Source: CALMFG01 sp963666035
Lineage (GTDB): Bacteria > Bacillota > Clostridia > Christensenellales > CALMFG01
NCBI GenBank assembly: GCA_963666035.2
Contig: CAXXJI010000020.1
Span: 62,001-126,000 of the forward strand
Direction of reading: 5' to 3'
DNA: 64,000 nt
Part shown: piece after piece, positions 33,692 through 42,937 of the stretch
How positions within the stretch are numbered: position 1 is the stretch's first letter
Layout: each line of letters starts with the position of its first letter
Translations under genes and position numbers: made by a program
The notes under the pieces: generated by a model
Database searches by the model: none
Seen by the model: only the letters and a program-made list of their open reading frames with translations
What the model was told of the DNA's origin: nothing

Positions 33692-35426
33692 ATGAACAGA
33701 CAACCAATCATTGAATTCACGGACTTTTCTTTTCAATATTTTAGCCAGCAGGAACCAACGCTGTACATGATATTAATCTTAAAATCTTTAAAGGCGAAAA
33801 AATTTTAATTGTTGGACCAAGCGGTAGCGGAAAAAGCACCTTAGGGCATTGTCTAAACGGCCTTATTCCGTTCTATTATAAAGGTGAGTATCACGGGCAG
33901 CCTAAAAATTGCCGGAGACGAAACAAAGGAACAAGATATTTTTCGCTTGTCCAAAAAAATCGGTACCGTACTACAGGATTCCGACGGGCAGTTTGTGGGG
34001 CTAACGGTGGGCGAGGATATCGCCTTTTCCTTGGAAAACGACTGTGTTCCCCAGCCTGAAATGAAACTGCGTGGTAAAAGCGATTGCCGAAGATGGTGGA
34101 TATGGAGAGGCATTTGGCTTCTTCGCCTTTTGAGCTTTCGGGTGGACAAAAACAGCGGACGTCACTTGGCCGGAGTTATGGTGGATGATGTGGATGTTTT
34201 GTTGTTTGATGAACCGCTGGCCAACCTCGATCCGGCAACCGGAAAACAAGCTATTGAGATTATCGACGATATTCATCAAGAAACAGCGGTAAAACAATCA
34301 TTATTATCGAACATCGGCTGGAAGATGTTTTGCATCGCCCGGTTGACCGTGATTATCTAATTGTGGATGAAGGTCGGATTATCGCCGACATGAACGCGCA
34401 TGAAACTGGTCGCCTCCGAAGTGTTAAAGCAAAACGGTATACGTGAGCCGCTGTATGTGACGGCGCTTAAATATGCGGGTGTGGATGTGACGCCGAGATG
34501 AGCCCAGGGACATATCGATACGCTTCGGCTTGGCACGGTAGATAAAGAAAAGGTAACGGGCGTGGTATCGGGCGTCGAGCAAAGTTAAACAGCCTGTTGA
34601 GAAACGGACGATTATTAGAATCGAACATGTGTTTTTTAAATATGAAAAAGAAAATCGGATGATACTAAAAGATGTTAACATAGATATCTTTGAAAGGGGA
34701 TGATGCTCGCCTTGGTGGGCCGAAACGGTGCAGGAAAATCGACGATCGCGAAGCTCCTATGCGGCTTTGAAAAGAACGATTCTGGAACGGTTTATTATAA
34801 CGGAGAGGATATCGTGGATAAAAGCATCAAAGAACGCGCCGAGATGATTGGTTATGTGATGCAGAATCCGAATCAGATGATTTCTCAAAATCTGATTTAT
34901 GATGAAATTGCGCTGGGATTAAAGCTTCGCATAAGGTTGATCGACAGATGACGAGATTGATCGGCGTGTGCGAAAGGCCTTAAAAATTTGCGGGCTTTCG
35001 CCGTTTATTACGGTGGCCGATTTCGGCCTTAAGCTATGGCCAAAAAAAGCGCGTCACCATCGCATCTATACTGGCCTTGGAACCGAAGATTATCATTTTG
35101 GATGAGCCGACTGCGGGCAGGATTACAGACACTACAGTGAGATTATGGAGTTTTTGAACGCCGTTAATCATGAAGGCATCACAGTTCTCATGATTACACA
35201 TGATATGCATCTGATGCTGGAATATACGCCGCGGGCGATTGTGCTGAACGACGGCGAAGTGGTGAAAGCCGCCGAAGCCTCGACTATTTTAACCCAGCCC
35301 AAGGTGATTGAAGTGGCCAACCTCAAAGAAACTTCGCTGTACCGACTGGCCCAGCAGGTGGGCGTGGCGGACGAAACGGATTTTGTGCAGTGCTTTATTG
35401 ACTACGAAAGGCGGCAAAGACAATGA
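33692..35426 (+). pseudogene. double-domain ECF transporter ATPase, multiply frameshifted
   Basis: Piecing frames together gives a two-domain ATPase of about 578 codons of the type that goes with UPF0397 and EcfT. Domain 1: MNRQPIIEFTDFSFQYF, Walker A VGPSGSGKST, LQDSDGQFVGLTV, signature LSGGQKQR, Walker B DVLLFDEP. Domain 2: Walker A VGRNGAGKST near 34711, YVMQNPNQMISQNLIYDEIALGL, a damaged signature (SYGQKKRVTIASILALEPKIIILDEP), and THDMHLMLEYTPRAIVL. At least six shifts are visible between 33770 and 35125, and after the last Walker B several residues are missing. As written no functional ATPase is made. Confidence 0.82.
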
Positions 35427-36256
35427 GAATGTCGCTTTTTGCAGCACAAAAATCTGATTCACCCATCCACCGCCTTTCCGGCTTGACCAAGCTGCTTTGT
35501 TTTCTTCTGCTGACCGGTGCAGTGATGTTCAGCTATGATATCCGAGTCATCCTGATCATCATGGTTTTTTCGTTTGCGTTGCTTCGCATTTCGAGGATTA
35601 AGTATGCTCAAATTCGCTTGATGGTGATTTATGTGTTGGTTTTTCTGGCCATCAACGCTGTGCTGACATTCTTCTTTGCGCCGGGATATGGCACCGAGAT
35701 TTACGGGACCCAGCATGTTTGGATAAAGCTCATCGGCAAGTATTCTGTAACCGCCGAAACACTATTTTTTATCATCACAAAGTTTATGAAGTACGCATCG
35801 GTCATTCCGCTGGGAATGATTTTTCTCCTGACGACCGACCCCAGCGAGCTTGCCTCTTCAATGGCCGGCGTGGGGCTACACTACAAAGCCGCCTTTGCGG
35901 TGTCGCTGACCTTGCGGTATTTTCCGGATGTTCAGCGCGAATATCGGGATATTTCGCAGGCACAACAGGCAAGAGGGGTGGAGATGTCCAGCAAAGCGCG
36001 GTTTATGGACCGTATAAAACGCGCACTAGCGATTATCTTCCCGCTGATTCTATCAACACTTGACCGGATTGATATGATTACCAACGCGATGGATTTAAGA
36101 GGCTTTGGAAAAAACAAGAAGAGGACATGGTACAGCAAGAAAAAGTTCAAAACCAGTGATTACTTTGCTGTCTTGCTTTCGGTCATAATCCTTTGCGCCA
36201 CAATCGCGGTATCGGTTTTTATCAACCACAGCCGTTTCTATAATCCGTTTGTATGA
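35423..36256 (+). CDS. ecfT: ECF transporter transmembrane coupling protein (EcfT)
   Basis: A 277-residue EcfT: about six helices, with the two cytoplasmic coupling motifs that contact the ATPases, QAQQARGVE near residues 181-189 and NAMDLRGFGK near 222-231. It starts within the last codons of the ATPase gene and is fully open, in contrast to the two genes before it. It forms an energy-coupling module with the double ATPase and the UPF0397 S component. Confidence 0.92.
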   Translation: MRMSLFAAQKSDSPIHRLSGLTKLLCFLLLTGAVMFSYDIRVILIIMVFSFALLRISRIKYAQIRLMVIYVLVFLAINAVLTFFFAPGYGTEIYGTQHVWIKLIGKYSVTAETLFFIITKFMKYASVIPLGMIFLLTTDPSELASSMAGVGLHYKAAFAVSLTLRYFPDVQREYRDISQAQQARGVEMSSKARFMDRIKRALAIIFPLILSTLDRIDMITNAMDLRGFGKNKKRTWYSKKKFKTSDYFAVLLSVIILCATIAVSVFINHSRFYNPFV

Positions 36257-36271
36257 TAAAAAGGAGATTTA

Positions 36272-37114
36272 ATGAAAGCTATTCTTGTTTTCCAGACCGA
36301 TTTCACCTATAAAGAAGGCGCGGTTTGCGCAATGTACGGGGTAGTCAAGAGCGTGGACCGAAGCCTAGAGATTATTGACGGCACGCATGAAATCCCAAAA
36401 TTTGATACATGGAGCGCTTCGTACCGCTTGTTTCAGAGCATGAAATTTTGGCCGGAAGGCACGGTGTTTGTTTCTGTGGTGGATCCCGGTGTAGGCACAC
36501 CTCGAAAAGCGGCCGTGGCCAAAACTGTGGACGGATATTTTGTCGTCTCCCCTGACAATGGTTCGTTGACGCACCTGAAGAAGAAAGTGGGCATTGTGGA
36601 AGTCCGCGAAATCGACGAAACCAGAAATCGTCTGGTCGGTAAAGATACCGAAAAAGCTGCTGTTTTCCATGGGCGGGATTTGTTTGGATACTGCGCGGCC
36701 AAGTTGGCCAGCGGCATCATCTCTTTTGAAGAAGTGGGGTCGGTTTATCCTGTGGATGAAATCATCGAGCATCCTATCTTTGAGCCCGCATTGAAAGACG
36801 GGAAAGTCTTTGGCATTATCGAGATTCCTGATCCGAACTTTGGAAACTCATGGACGAATGTTCCATTAAAAACTTTCAAAGCAGCCGGATTTGAATATGG
36901 CGACTGGGTGGAAGTAGTGATTAAAAATGACGGACAAATTATCTTCCAACAGAAAATTCTGTTTCATCAATCGTTCGGGTATGCCAAAAAAGGGCAGCCG
37001 ATGATCTATAATAATGAACTTTTAAATATTGCGTTTGCAGTGAACCAAGGCAGTTTTTTGGAAGAATACCACATCGGATACGGTGCGGGATGGACGGTTG
37101 AGTTTGCAAAGTAG
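36272..37114 (+). CDS. SAM hydroxide adenosyltransferase (DUF62) family protein, copy 1
   Basis: A 280-residue protein of the SAM hydrolase/halogenase superfamily, which splits S-adenosylmethionine with water into adenosine and methionine. Landmarks: FQTDFTYKEGAVCAMYGVV at the start, VSVVDPGVGTPRKAAV near residues 66-81 (catalytic Asp and Arg), SPDNGSLTHL near 90-99, FHGRDLFGYCAAKLA near 131-145 (catalytic His), and a C-terminal barrel ending NQGSFLEEYHIGYGAGWTVEF. AAAGGAG precedes the ATG, 16 bases after ecfT. It is closely paralogous to the next gene. Confidence 0.9.
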   Translation: MKAILVFQTDFTYKEGAVCAMYGVVKSVDRSLEIIDGTHEIPKFDTWSASYRLFQSMKFWPEGTVFVSVVDPGVGTPRKAAVAKTVDGYFVVSPDNGSLTHLKKKVGIVEVREIDETRNRLVGKDTEKAAVFHGRDLFGYCAAKLASGIISFEEVGSVYPVDEIIEHPIFEPALKDGKVFGIIEIPDPNFGNSWTNVPLKTFKAAGFEYGDWVEVVIKNDGQIIFQQKILFHQSFGYAKKGQPMIYNNELLNIAFAVNQGSFLEEYHIGYGAGWTVEFAK

Positions 37115-37138
37115 AATCATCTCTATGGAGGAAAAAGC

Positions 37139-37984
37139 GTGAGAAAGCTGTTGGTTTTTCAAAGTGATTTTGGTTTGGCGGACGGCGCTGTTGCGGCGAT
37201 GTACGGCGTTGCGTTTGATGTGGATGAAACGATAAAAGCCTATGATCTGACTCATGAGATTCCGCCCTATGATATTTGGGAGGCATCGTATCGGCTTTAT
37301 CAGACCATTGAATACTGGCCTGAAGGCACGGTGTTTGTTTCAGTGGTGGACCCGGGCGTGGGTTCGTCCCGTAAAAGTGTAGTTGCTCAGACTATTGATG
37401 GGAAATTTGTCGTGACACCGGATAATGGCACCCTGACACATCTGAAAAAATATGTAGGCATCGCTGCGGTAAGGGAGATTGAAGAAAGCAAACATCGGCG
37501 CAAAAACACCGAGTTCTCCTATACGTTTCATGGACGAGATGTATATGCGTACACTGGCGCCAAACTGGCGGCAGGCGTGATCACGTTTGAAGATGTCGGT
37601 AATGAGCTTTCAGTAGAGAACATTGTAGAACTGGAACTGAGCGAAGTGATAAAAACCGACGACAGCATTATCGGGAATATCGACATTCTGGATGTCCGTT
37701 TCGGTTCGCTTTGGACCAACATATCTCGTGAGGATTTTTTGAGCATCGGATTTGAGTTTGGGGAGCAGATTGAGCTTAAAATTATGGATGGTCCCAGAAC
37801 GGTGTATAACAATCGCGTCACTTTCGGACGATCCTTTACTGATGTTTATGCCAGCGAGCAGATTATCTATGTCAATTCGCTCTATCGTATGGCGGTTGCT
37901 ATCAACCAAGGGAACTTCGCCAAGGCCTATAATATTGGCACAGGGCAATCCTGGACGGTGGAGTTTAAGAAGATTAACAAATAG
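37139..37984 (+). CDS. SAM hydroxide adenosyltransferase (DUF62) family protein, copy 2
   Basis: A 281-residue paralogue of the preceding gene, keeping the same motifs: FQSDFGLADGAVAAMYGVA, VSVVDPGVGSSRKSVV, TPDNGTLTHL, TFHGRDVYAYTGAKLA and NQGNFAKAYNIGTGQSWTVEF. The putative catalytic Asp, Arg and His are present. It starts with GTG at 37139 after GGAGGAAAAAGC. Tandem duplication within an ECF transporter operon implies both act on the transported compound or its product; this is inference from context. A terminator lies about 170 bases downstream. Confidence 0.9.
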   Translation: MRKLLVFQSDFGLADGAVAAMYGVAFDVDETIKAYDLTHEIPPYDIWEASYRLYQTIEYWPEGTVFVSVVDPGVGSSRKSVVAQTIDGKFVVTPDNGTLTHLKKYVGIAAVREIEESKHRRKNTEFSYTFHGRDVYAYTGAKLAAGVITFEDVGNELSVENIVELELSEVIKTDDSIIGNIDILDVRFGSLWTNISREDFLSIGFEFGEQIELKIMDGPRTVYNNRVTFGRSFTDVYASEQIIYVNSLYRMAVAINQGNFAKAYNIGTGQSWTVEFKKINK

Positions 37985-38156
37985 TAGTGAATTGTATCGA
38001 AAATTCGGACAGAATAATAAGAGAATTGAATTGACTGCAGTAGTGACTGCAGTAGCGATAAACCTAGAAGGACTTAAGAGGACTTAGAAGGACTTTTCCG
38101 GCACAAAAAAGGGCTTAGAAGGGAGCAGTTTCGCGTCAAGCCCAAAAAACCTACGT
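37985..38156. other. spacer with short direct repeats
   Basis: Contains two copies of TGACTGCAGTAG-like sequence (38031-38055) and repeats of TAGAAGGACTT (38068-38095). No gene or RNA recognised. Confidence 0.5.
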
Positions 38157-38184
38157 AAAAAGGCACTTTTCAGTGCCTTTTTTG
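38157..38184 (+). terminator. intrinsic terminator after the SAM hydrolase genes
   Basis: AAAAAGGCACT pairs perfectly with AGTGCCTTTTT around TTTC. Confidence 0.85.
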
Positions 38185-38282
38185 ATGTATCAAATTCGCA
38201 GTTTTTAAGGTTTCAAGCTTATGGTATGATTATCGAATGAATTTGAGAGAAAATTACTTTGTAAAGATGAAAGCTTGCCCCG

Positions 38283-39491
38283 TTGGGTATGACATACATG
38301 AAAAACGTGTATCACATCGACAGGCAAATTGAGCAAATAACCGATAGTAGTTTAAAACCAACATACAAAACGCCGCAAATCATTTCCTTGGTTTTGATGG
38401 GCTTTCTGCTAAGAATGCATAGCTTCAATCAACTGAATTTTCTGATTAAAGCCGGAGAGTTTAATGAGATCTATTCTCTTAAAGGACAGGTTTCACAGAT
38501 TGATGCCATTAGAAATTCTCTAAAGTCCATCAATCTAAATATGCTACGCCGGATTAATCAGAAAATTGTGCGGAAAACTGTCAGAAACAAAGTATATAAA
38601 GAAGGAACAATTGACGGGTATACCATAGCGGCCATCGATGGAACCAACCTTTTCAACATCAGAAAACCTTCTTGTGATGATTGTATTTATACCAGTAGAC
38701 GAGGGAAGGTATATTATGCGCATGTGTGTACCGTCATGTCATTGATTGGGGATGGGGTAAACCTGGTGATAGATTATGATATGAGATGATCAAGCACCGA
38801 GAAGAAGCCAATGATACCGGCGAAGGTGAGTTGGTCGCCGCCAAAAGGCTGCTAAACAAAGCGTTTCAAGGCACAAAGGGCTCATCGATATGGTTACTTA
38901 TGACGCACTCGCATGCAATTCTGTTTTTTTGAATGAATGTTTGAATCTGAACATCGATGCCATCATCAGAGTCAAGGACAATAACAATCTAGCGATACGC
39001 AAGGTAAAGAAAGAAACAAACTCGAAGCATCCGAATAAGTATTGGCACGATGGACCAATGAAATCACATCCTTTGAATCCATCTTTCATATGGATGGCGT
39101 TCAATCGCCGTTACGCTACGTCAAATTTGCGAAGCGAAAGAGCAATGGTGAAAGATCACAAGTCTTGATTGTCACAACGGCATTGGATATGAATATAAAG
39201 ACGCTATACAGAATAATGAAAGCGCGTTGGAATATCGAGAACCGGGTATTTAACAATCTGAAAAACCACGCGAGCCTGAGCCATTGTTTTGTGCATGGCG
39301 GCAATGCGGTTGAAGCAATACTGTATTTGATGTTTATCGCTTCCAATCTTTTTCAATTATTCAAAACGCGGCGCCTTAAAAACCATGTGCCAATACAGAT
39401 AGAATTAATCAGATTGTTGCACAGAGGGTTATACCAAACAGATAGAAAAACGATCGCATTTCTGAACACCAAATTCGATTCTCTATTATGA
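38283..39491 (+). pseudogene. IS4-type DDE transposase, frameshifted
   Basis: Three overlapping reading-frame pieces form one transposase of about 400 codons. The first (38283-38789) has a helical N-terminus and IAAIDGTNLFN with the first catalytic Asp. After shifts near 38783 and 38880, DMVTYDALACNSVF supplies the second Asp. After another near 39040, TLYRIMKARWNIENRVFNNLK supplies the Glu of the Y-(2)-R-(3)-E-(6)-K signature. At least three shifts make it inactive. I could not find matching terminal inverted repeats. Confidence 0.82.
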
Positions 39492-39502
39492 GACTTAAGA
39501 AG

Positions 39503-40330
39503 TTACTCCAACCTTTGGCACCCCGAACACCAATATATCGCGCCGCCCATATAGGCGCACTTTTGTATCTCCGCGCCGCAAACGGGGCAGGGCTTGCCCA
39601 CTGTGTTTTTGCTCAAAATGGTGGTGTAACCGCCGGGATTGCCGAATAAGTCCTTCTCGGTGTCTCTGCCGCCAAGGTTTGTCATTTCGGTCAGCGTGTT
39701 TTTAATGGAATCAAACAGTTTCGCGTATTCTGCGTCGCTGACGGTGTTCATCTTGCGCTTGGGATGAATTTTGGCGTTGAAAAGGATATCCTGCAAAACG
39801 CCGTTGCCGAGGCCGGGGATGCGCTGGTGGGTGGCCAAAAATGCTTTGGCCGATAGCTTGCCGGAATCATCATCGCGCAGCTGTTCAAAATAGGCGGCAT
39901 TAAACGCCGCACTGAGGGGAAGCGGTTTTTCCAGAGCGGCTGTGTAATAATCGCTCTCAAATTCGCCGGACTTAAACGCCAGCACCGCCCCGTACATCTG
40001 CAGGGAAACGGTGAGCACACTGCCATCATCAAAAGCAAGATAAAGCTGATGCTTGGCAGGCGCGGTATCGGCCGAAGAGAAATAGCGGATATTCGCGCCG
40101 TCGCCTAAAACGATTTTGGTGTCTCCGGCAGAAATCTCCACCATCGCGCCGATACCTTGGGTGTCGCCGATGACCTGCCCGGCCAGACGGGCGCCATAAG
40201 CTTCGGGGTCACCAAAGTAGAACGCAAACTTATGAGCAGACGCGTTTGCAACAGCGCTTTGAATTCTTTTGCCGCGAATGGTTCCGTTGAGCTGCTTTGC
40301 CAGTGTGGTGCTTTCGGGGATTTCAAGCAT
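39503..40330 (-). CDS. Fpg/Nei-family DNA glycosylase-like protein
   Basis: A 275-residue member of the formamidopyrimidine/endonuclease VIII family, which removes oxidised bases. It has the helix-two-turn-helix segment QRIPGLGNGVLQDILFNAKIHPKRK near residues 168-192 and a C-terminal zinc finger CPVCG/CSGCQ near 248-272. The N-terminus is MLEIPES: Glu3 is kept but the catalytic Pro2 of canonical Fpg is Leu. This variant N-terminus is seen in a clostridial subgroup, so glycosylase/lyase activity may differ or be absent. Convergent with the broken transposase. Confidence 0.82.
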   Translation of the reverse strand: MLEIPESTTLAKQLNGTIRGKRIQSAVANASAHKFAFYFGDPEAYGARLAGQVIGDTQGIGAMVEISAGDTKIVLGDGANIRYFSSADTAPAKHQLYLAFDDGSVLTVSLQMYGAVLAFKSGEFESDYYTAALEKPLPLSAAFNAAYFEQLRDDDSGKLSAKAFLATHQRIPGLGNGVLQDILFNAKIHPKRKMNTVSDAEYAKLFDSIKNTLTEMTNLGGRDTEKDLFGNPGGYTTILSKNTVGKPCPVCGAEIQKCAYMGGAIYWCSGCQRLE

Positions 40331-40355
40331 TTTTTTCTCCTTATATTTAGATCAA

Positions 40356-40922
40356 CTAAAAAATCAGCTTCATCACATATACGCCGTCATCTTCGTCTAT
40401 TTGCTGATAGCCTAACTCCTCATACATCCGTTTGGTGCCGCGGTAGCGTTTTTCAGGGCTGTCTTTGCTCTCGAAAGGCAGAGCCAACATGCCGACATAC
40501 CCTTTTGACTTGAACGCTTCAGTAATCTGTTTTAACATCTGCCGGGCGACACCCTGTCCGCGATAGTCGGGATGGATGACAAAACACATGGTGGCGCCGA
40601 ATTTACCTTCAGTCATATAGGGCGTGATGTCCTCGGCTACGCGGATATAGCTTGTCGCATCATTGGCGTTGCACCAGCCGATCACGGTATCATTGTCAAA
40701 AGCCAAATAACCTTTCATGCGCCCCGCTTTTATCTCGGCGATCGCTTCCGCACGGTTTTCTTCGCCAGTACGCGCCATCCACTTTTCATCGGGCAGATCG
40801 GCATGATAGAACCGGCAGTAACAGCCCGACCAGTGCGGTGCGTGCCCAAAGTTCGGGCCGGCGAAAAAGTCGGCGAAGGTTTCGGCGTCCTCGGGCATCA
40901 GCGGACGGATATGAATTGACAT
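40356..40922 (-). CDS. GNAT family N-acetyltransferase
   Basis: A 188-residue acetyltransferase: IRPLMPEDAETFADFFAG at the start, a cysteine-containing HWSGCYCRFYH segment, the acetyl-CoA loop PDYRGQGVARQMLKQ near residues 121-135, and the C-terminal RYRGTKRMYEELGYQQID. The ATG at 40922 has GAGGA eight bases before it, better than one seven codons upstream. The 'CYCRFYH' motif is typical of a Firmicute GNAT subgroup of unknown substrate. Confidence 0.85.
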   Translation of the reverse strand: MSIHIRPLMPEDAETFADFFAGPNFGHAPHWSGCYCRFYHADLPDEKWMARTGEENRAEAIAEIKAGRMKGYLAFDNDTVIGWCNANDATSYIRVAEDITPYMTEGKFGATMCFVIHPDYRGQGVARQMLKQITEAFKSKGYVGMLALPFESKDSPEKRYRGTKRMYEELGYQQIDEDDGVYVMKLIF

Positions 40923-41071
40923 ACATGTTTTCCTCGTATTCATCAGGATATTTTTATTATATCTTAAAGTGCAGCGGGATTAAATGGAAAATTATTCACA
41001 TTCGAATTGACCGTTTATGATATAAAGATGGTATAATTGGTGTTGATAGTATTAAACGCTGAGGATGGGCC

Positions 41072-42013
41072 ATGATGAAAAAGAAAAGCGCATTATTATA
41101 TATTCTGTTGATGATCGCCGTGCTGATATTGGGGACGCTGGCTGTGGTGCCGTTTTTGACCACGGGCGGCATGCTGGATTTACGGTTGGATTATGAGGAC
41201 ATCGATGCTGCGGATTATGGTGTGACCGCCGAAAACGTAACGCTTACCACCGATGACGGTCTTAGGCTGGCGGCGTATTTTGTGGAAGCCGAATCGCCCG
41301 AAGGTGCGGTGGTGCTGGTTTCGGGCATGCATAACCCGCCGGTACGCGATTTTCTAGGCTTTGCAAAGATGTTTCAAGACAACGGATTTTCCACGCTTTT
41401 GGTCGAGATGCGGAGCCACGGCGACAGCGAGGGCTTTGGAATATCCATGGGTATGAACGAGTGGATGGACGTGAAAGCGGGCGCGGAATACATCGAAGCG
41501 CTGAACGAATATAAAGATTTGCCGATCATCGCCTACGGTACATCGATGGGTGCGGGCACCGTCATTATCACGGGTGCAAAAGTGGAGGCCATTGACGCGG
41601 TTATCAGCGCTTCGGCGTTTACCCGTTGGAGCGATCTCGTGGCCGCAAACTTGCGCGAGATGGGAGCGCCGGAATGGTATATCACCATCCAAAAACCGTT
41701 CTTTGACCTGCATATGGGGCTAAAATACGGCCTGAATAAGATGCAGTATACGCCGATCAACCAGATGAAGCATTTAAACAAGCCCATTCTTTTGATGCAC
41801 TCGGAAGGGGACACCCAGGTGCCATTTTCGAGCCTTGAGCGCCTAAGGCAGGCCGCGCTGAGCGACCCGAACGCCGACATATCCAATATCTATATCTATA
41901 CGCTGGAAGGCGACTATCATTTTATCTGCCGTGAGGATTTGGAAAACGACCCGCGCGGGGACAAGGAATTTAGTCAGGCGGTGCTGGGGTTTTTGGAGCG
42001 GATTGGGGAGTAG
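41072..42013 (+). CDS. membrane-anchored alpha/beta hydrolase
   Basis: A 313-residue hydrolase with one N-terminal membrane helix (about residues 7-28) that probably anchors the domain outside the cell. The catalytic core has VSGMHNPPVRD near 85-95, VEMRSHGDSEG near 111-121, nucleophile elbow GTSMGAG near 158-164, an Asp in HSEGDTQVPF, and a His in GDYHFICRE. It resembles YqkD/FrsA-like serine hydrolases. Substrate unknown. Confidence 0.82.
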   Translation: MMKKKSALLYILLMIAVLILGTLAVVPFLTTGGMLDLRLDYEDIDAADYGVTAENVTLTTDDGLRLAAYFVEAESPEGAVVLVSGMHNPPVRDFLGFAKMFQDNGFSTLLVEMRSHGDSEGFGISMGMNEWMDVKAGAEYIEALNEYKDLPIIAYGTSMGAGTVIITGAKVEAIDAVISASAFTRWSDLVAANLREMGAPEWYITIQKPFFDLHMGLKYGLNKMQYTPINQMKHLNKPILLMHSEGDTQVPFSSLERLRQAALSDPNADISNIYIYTLEGDYHFICREDLENDPRGDKEFSQAVLGFLERIGE

Positions 42014-42161
42014 TCTTCATATAAAAGGAGAAAGTATAATTCTCTAATATTGTGACAACATCACTTATTTTCCTATCAAAACCAATATAATAAAGGCATA
42101 AGAACAAAGCAATCAAGACATTATCATAAAGGGTTTTTAAACAGGAAAGAAGGAAAATGCA

Positions 42162-42356
42162 ATGAAAAAAAATGTAGGCAGAACCGATCAAATCGTGCGT
42201 TATGTGCTCGCAGTGGTGCTTTTCAGTCTGTTTATCTTCTTGGACGGCAGTGCCAAGTGGTGGGGTCTTCTGGGCCTCGTTCCGCTGGTCACCGCGCTGG
42301 CCGGCACGTGTCCGCTCTATTCGATATTTAAAATTTCCACCAAAGGCAAAGGCTAA
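42162..42356 (+). CDS. DUF2892 small membrane protein
   Basis: A 64-residue protein matching the DUF2892 (YgaP membrane domain-like) pattern: KKNVGRTDQIVRYVLAVVLF, a helix, W-W-G-LLGLVPLVTALAGTCPLYSIF with the usual CPLY Cys, and a basic end. Two membrane helices. AGGAAAGAAGG precedes the ATG. Role unknown; in other proteins the domain is fused to rhodanese. Confidence 0.88.
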   Translation: MKKNVGRTDQIVRYVLAVVLFSLFIFLDGSAKWWGLLGLVPLVTALAGTCPLYSIFKISTKGKG

Positions 42357-42385
42357 TCTCAATACTTCTCCATAAATAAATAGGG

Positions 42386-42414
42386 GCACTCGGGCAAAAC
42401 CGGGTGCTTTTTTT
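42386..42414 (+). terminator. intrinsic terminator after DUF2892
   Basis: GCACTCGG pairs with CCGGGTGC (one G-U) around GCAAAA, then seven T. Confidence 0.8.
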
Positions 42415-42442
42415 GTGTGGAAAGGGTGTGATATAATGGCAT

Positions 42443-42925
42443 ATGATGAAAAATAAATATGCCATTCGGCCGTTAAGCGGGGAAGATATTGAAAAAACCG
42501 GTGCACTGGATCTGGTCTGGCGGGTGTTCTTGGCGTTTGAAGCGCCCGAATATGCACCCGAGGGTGTGCATGAGTTTAAGCAGTATATTGAGCCTAAGGT
42601 GGTCAAAGAAAAGATTAAAACGGGTGTGCTGACCTGTTGGGGCAGCTTTGACGGCGAAAGAATCGTCGGATTGATTGCCGTGCGCCCGCCCTGCCATATT
42701 TCGCTGTTGTTTGTGGACGCAGCCTATCACCGGCGGGGCATCGCCCGCGCACTGTATGATACCGTGATTTTGCACTGCAAACAGCCGGAAGAGCCCTTGG
42801 AAGTGACAGTCAATTCTTCACCCTACGCCAAGGAAGTTTATCTGCGGCTGGGGTTTGTCCCAACTGAATCCGAAAAAACCGTGAGCGGCATCCGCTTTAC
42901 CCCGATGAAGCATATTATCCCCTAA
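42443..42925 (+). CDS. GNAT family N-acetyltransferase
   Basis: A 160-residue acetyltransferase (IRPLSGEDIEKTGALDLVWRVFLAFEAPEY; acetyl-CoA loop AAYHRRGIARALYD near residues 92-105; EVYLRLGFVPTESEKTVSGIRFTPM at the end). This C-terminal form is common in clostridial GNATs. A TATAAT at 42432-42437 ends five bases before the ATG and there is no Shine-Dalgarno, so the transcript may be leaderless. Followed by a VOC protein and another GNAT in one run. Confidence 0.87.
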   Translation: MMKNKYAIRPLSGEDIEKTGALDLVWRVFLAFEAPEYAPEGVHEFKQYIEPKVVKEKIKTGVLTCWGSFDGERIVGLIAVRPPCHISLLFVDAAYHRRGIARALYDTVILHCKQPEEPLEVTVNSSPYAKEVYLRLGFVPTESEKTVSGIRFTPMKHIIP

Positions 42926-42937
42926 AGGAGAAACGAA

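Noticed and set aside
38031..38095. Short direct repeats taken as a CRISPR-like or iteron array
   Set aside because: Only two copies of each, of unequal length and spacing, with no cas or rep genes.
38190..39500. Terminal inverted repeats of the IS4-type element
   Set aside because: Candidate ends near 38200 and 39500 share no convincing inverted match, so no element boundaries were assigned.
41007..41037. TTGACC and TATAAT as a promoter for the membrane-anchored hydrolase
   Set aside because: Spacer is 19 bases, outside the usual 16-18; not listed as a feature although weak activity is possible.
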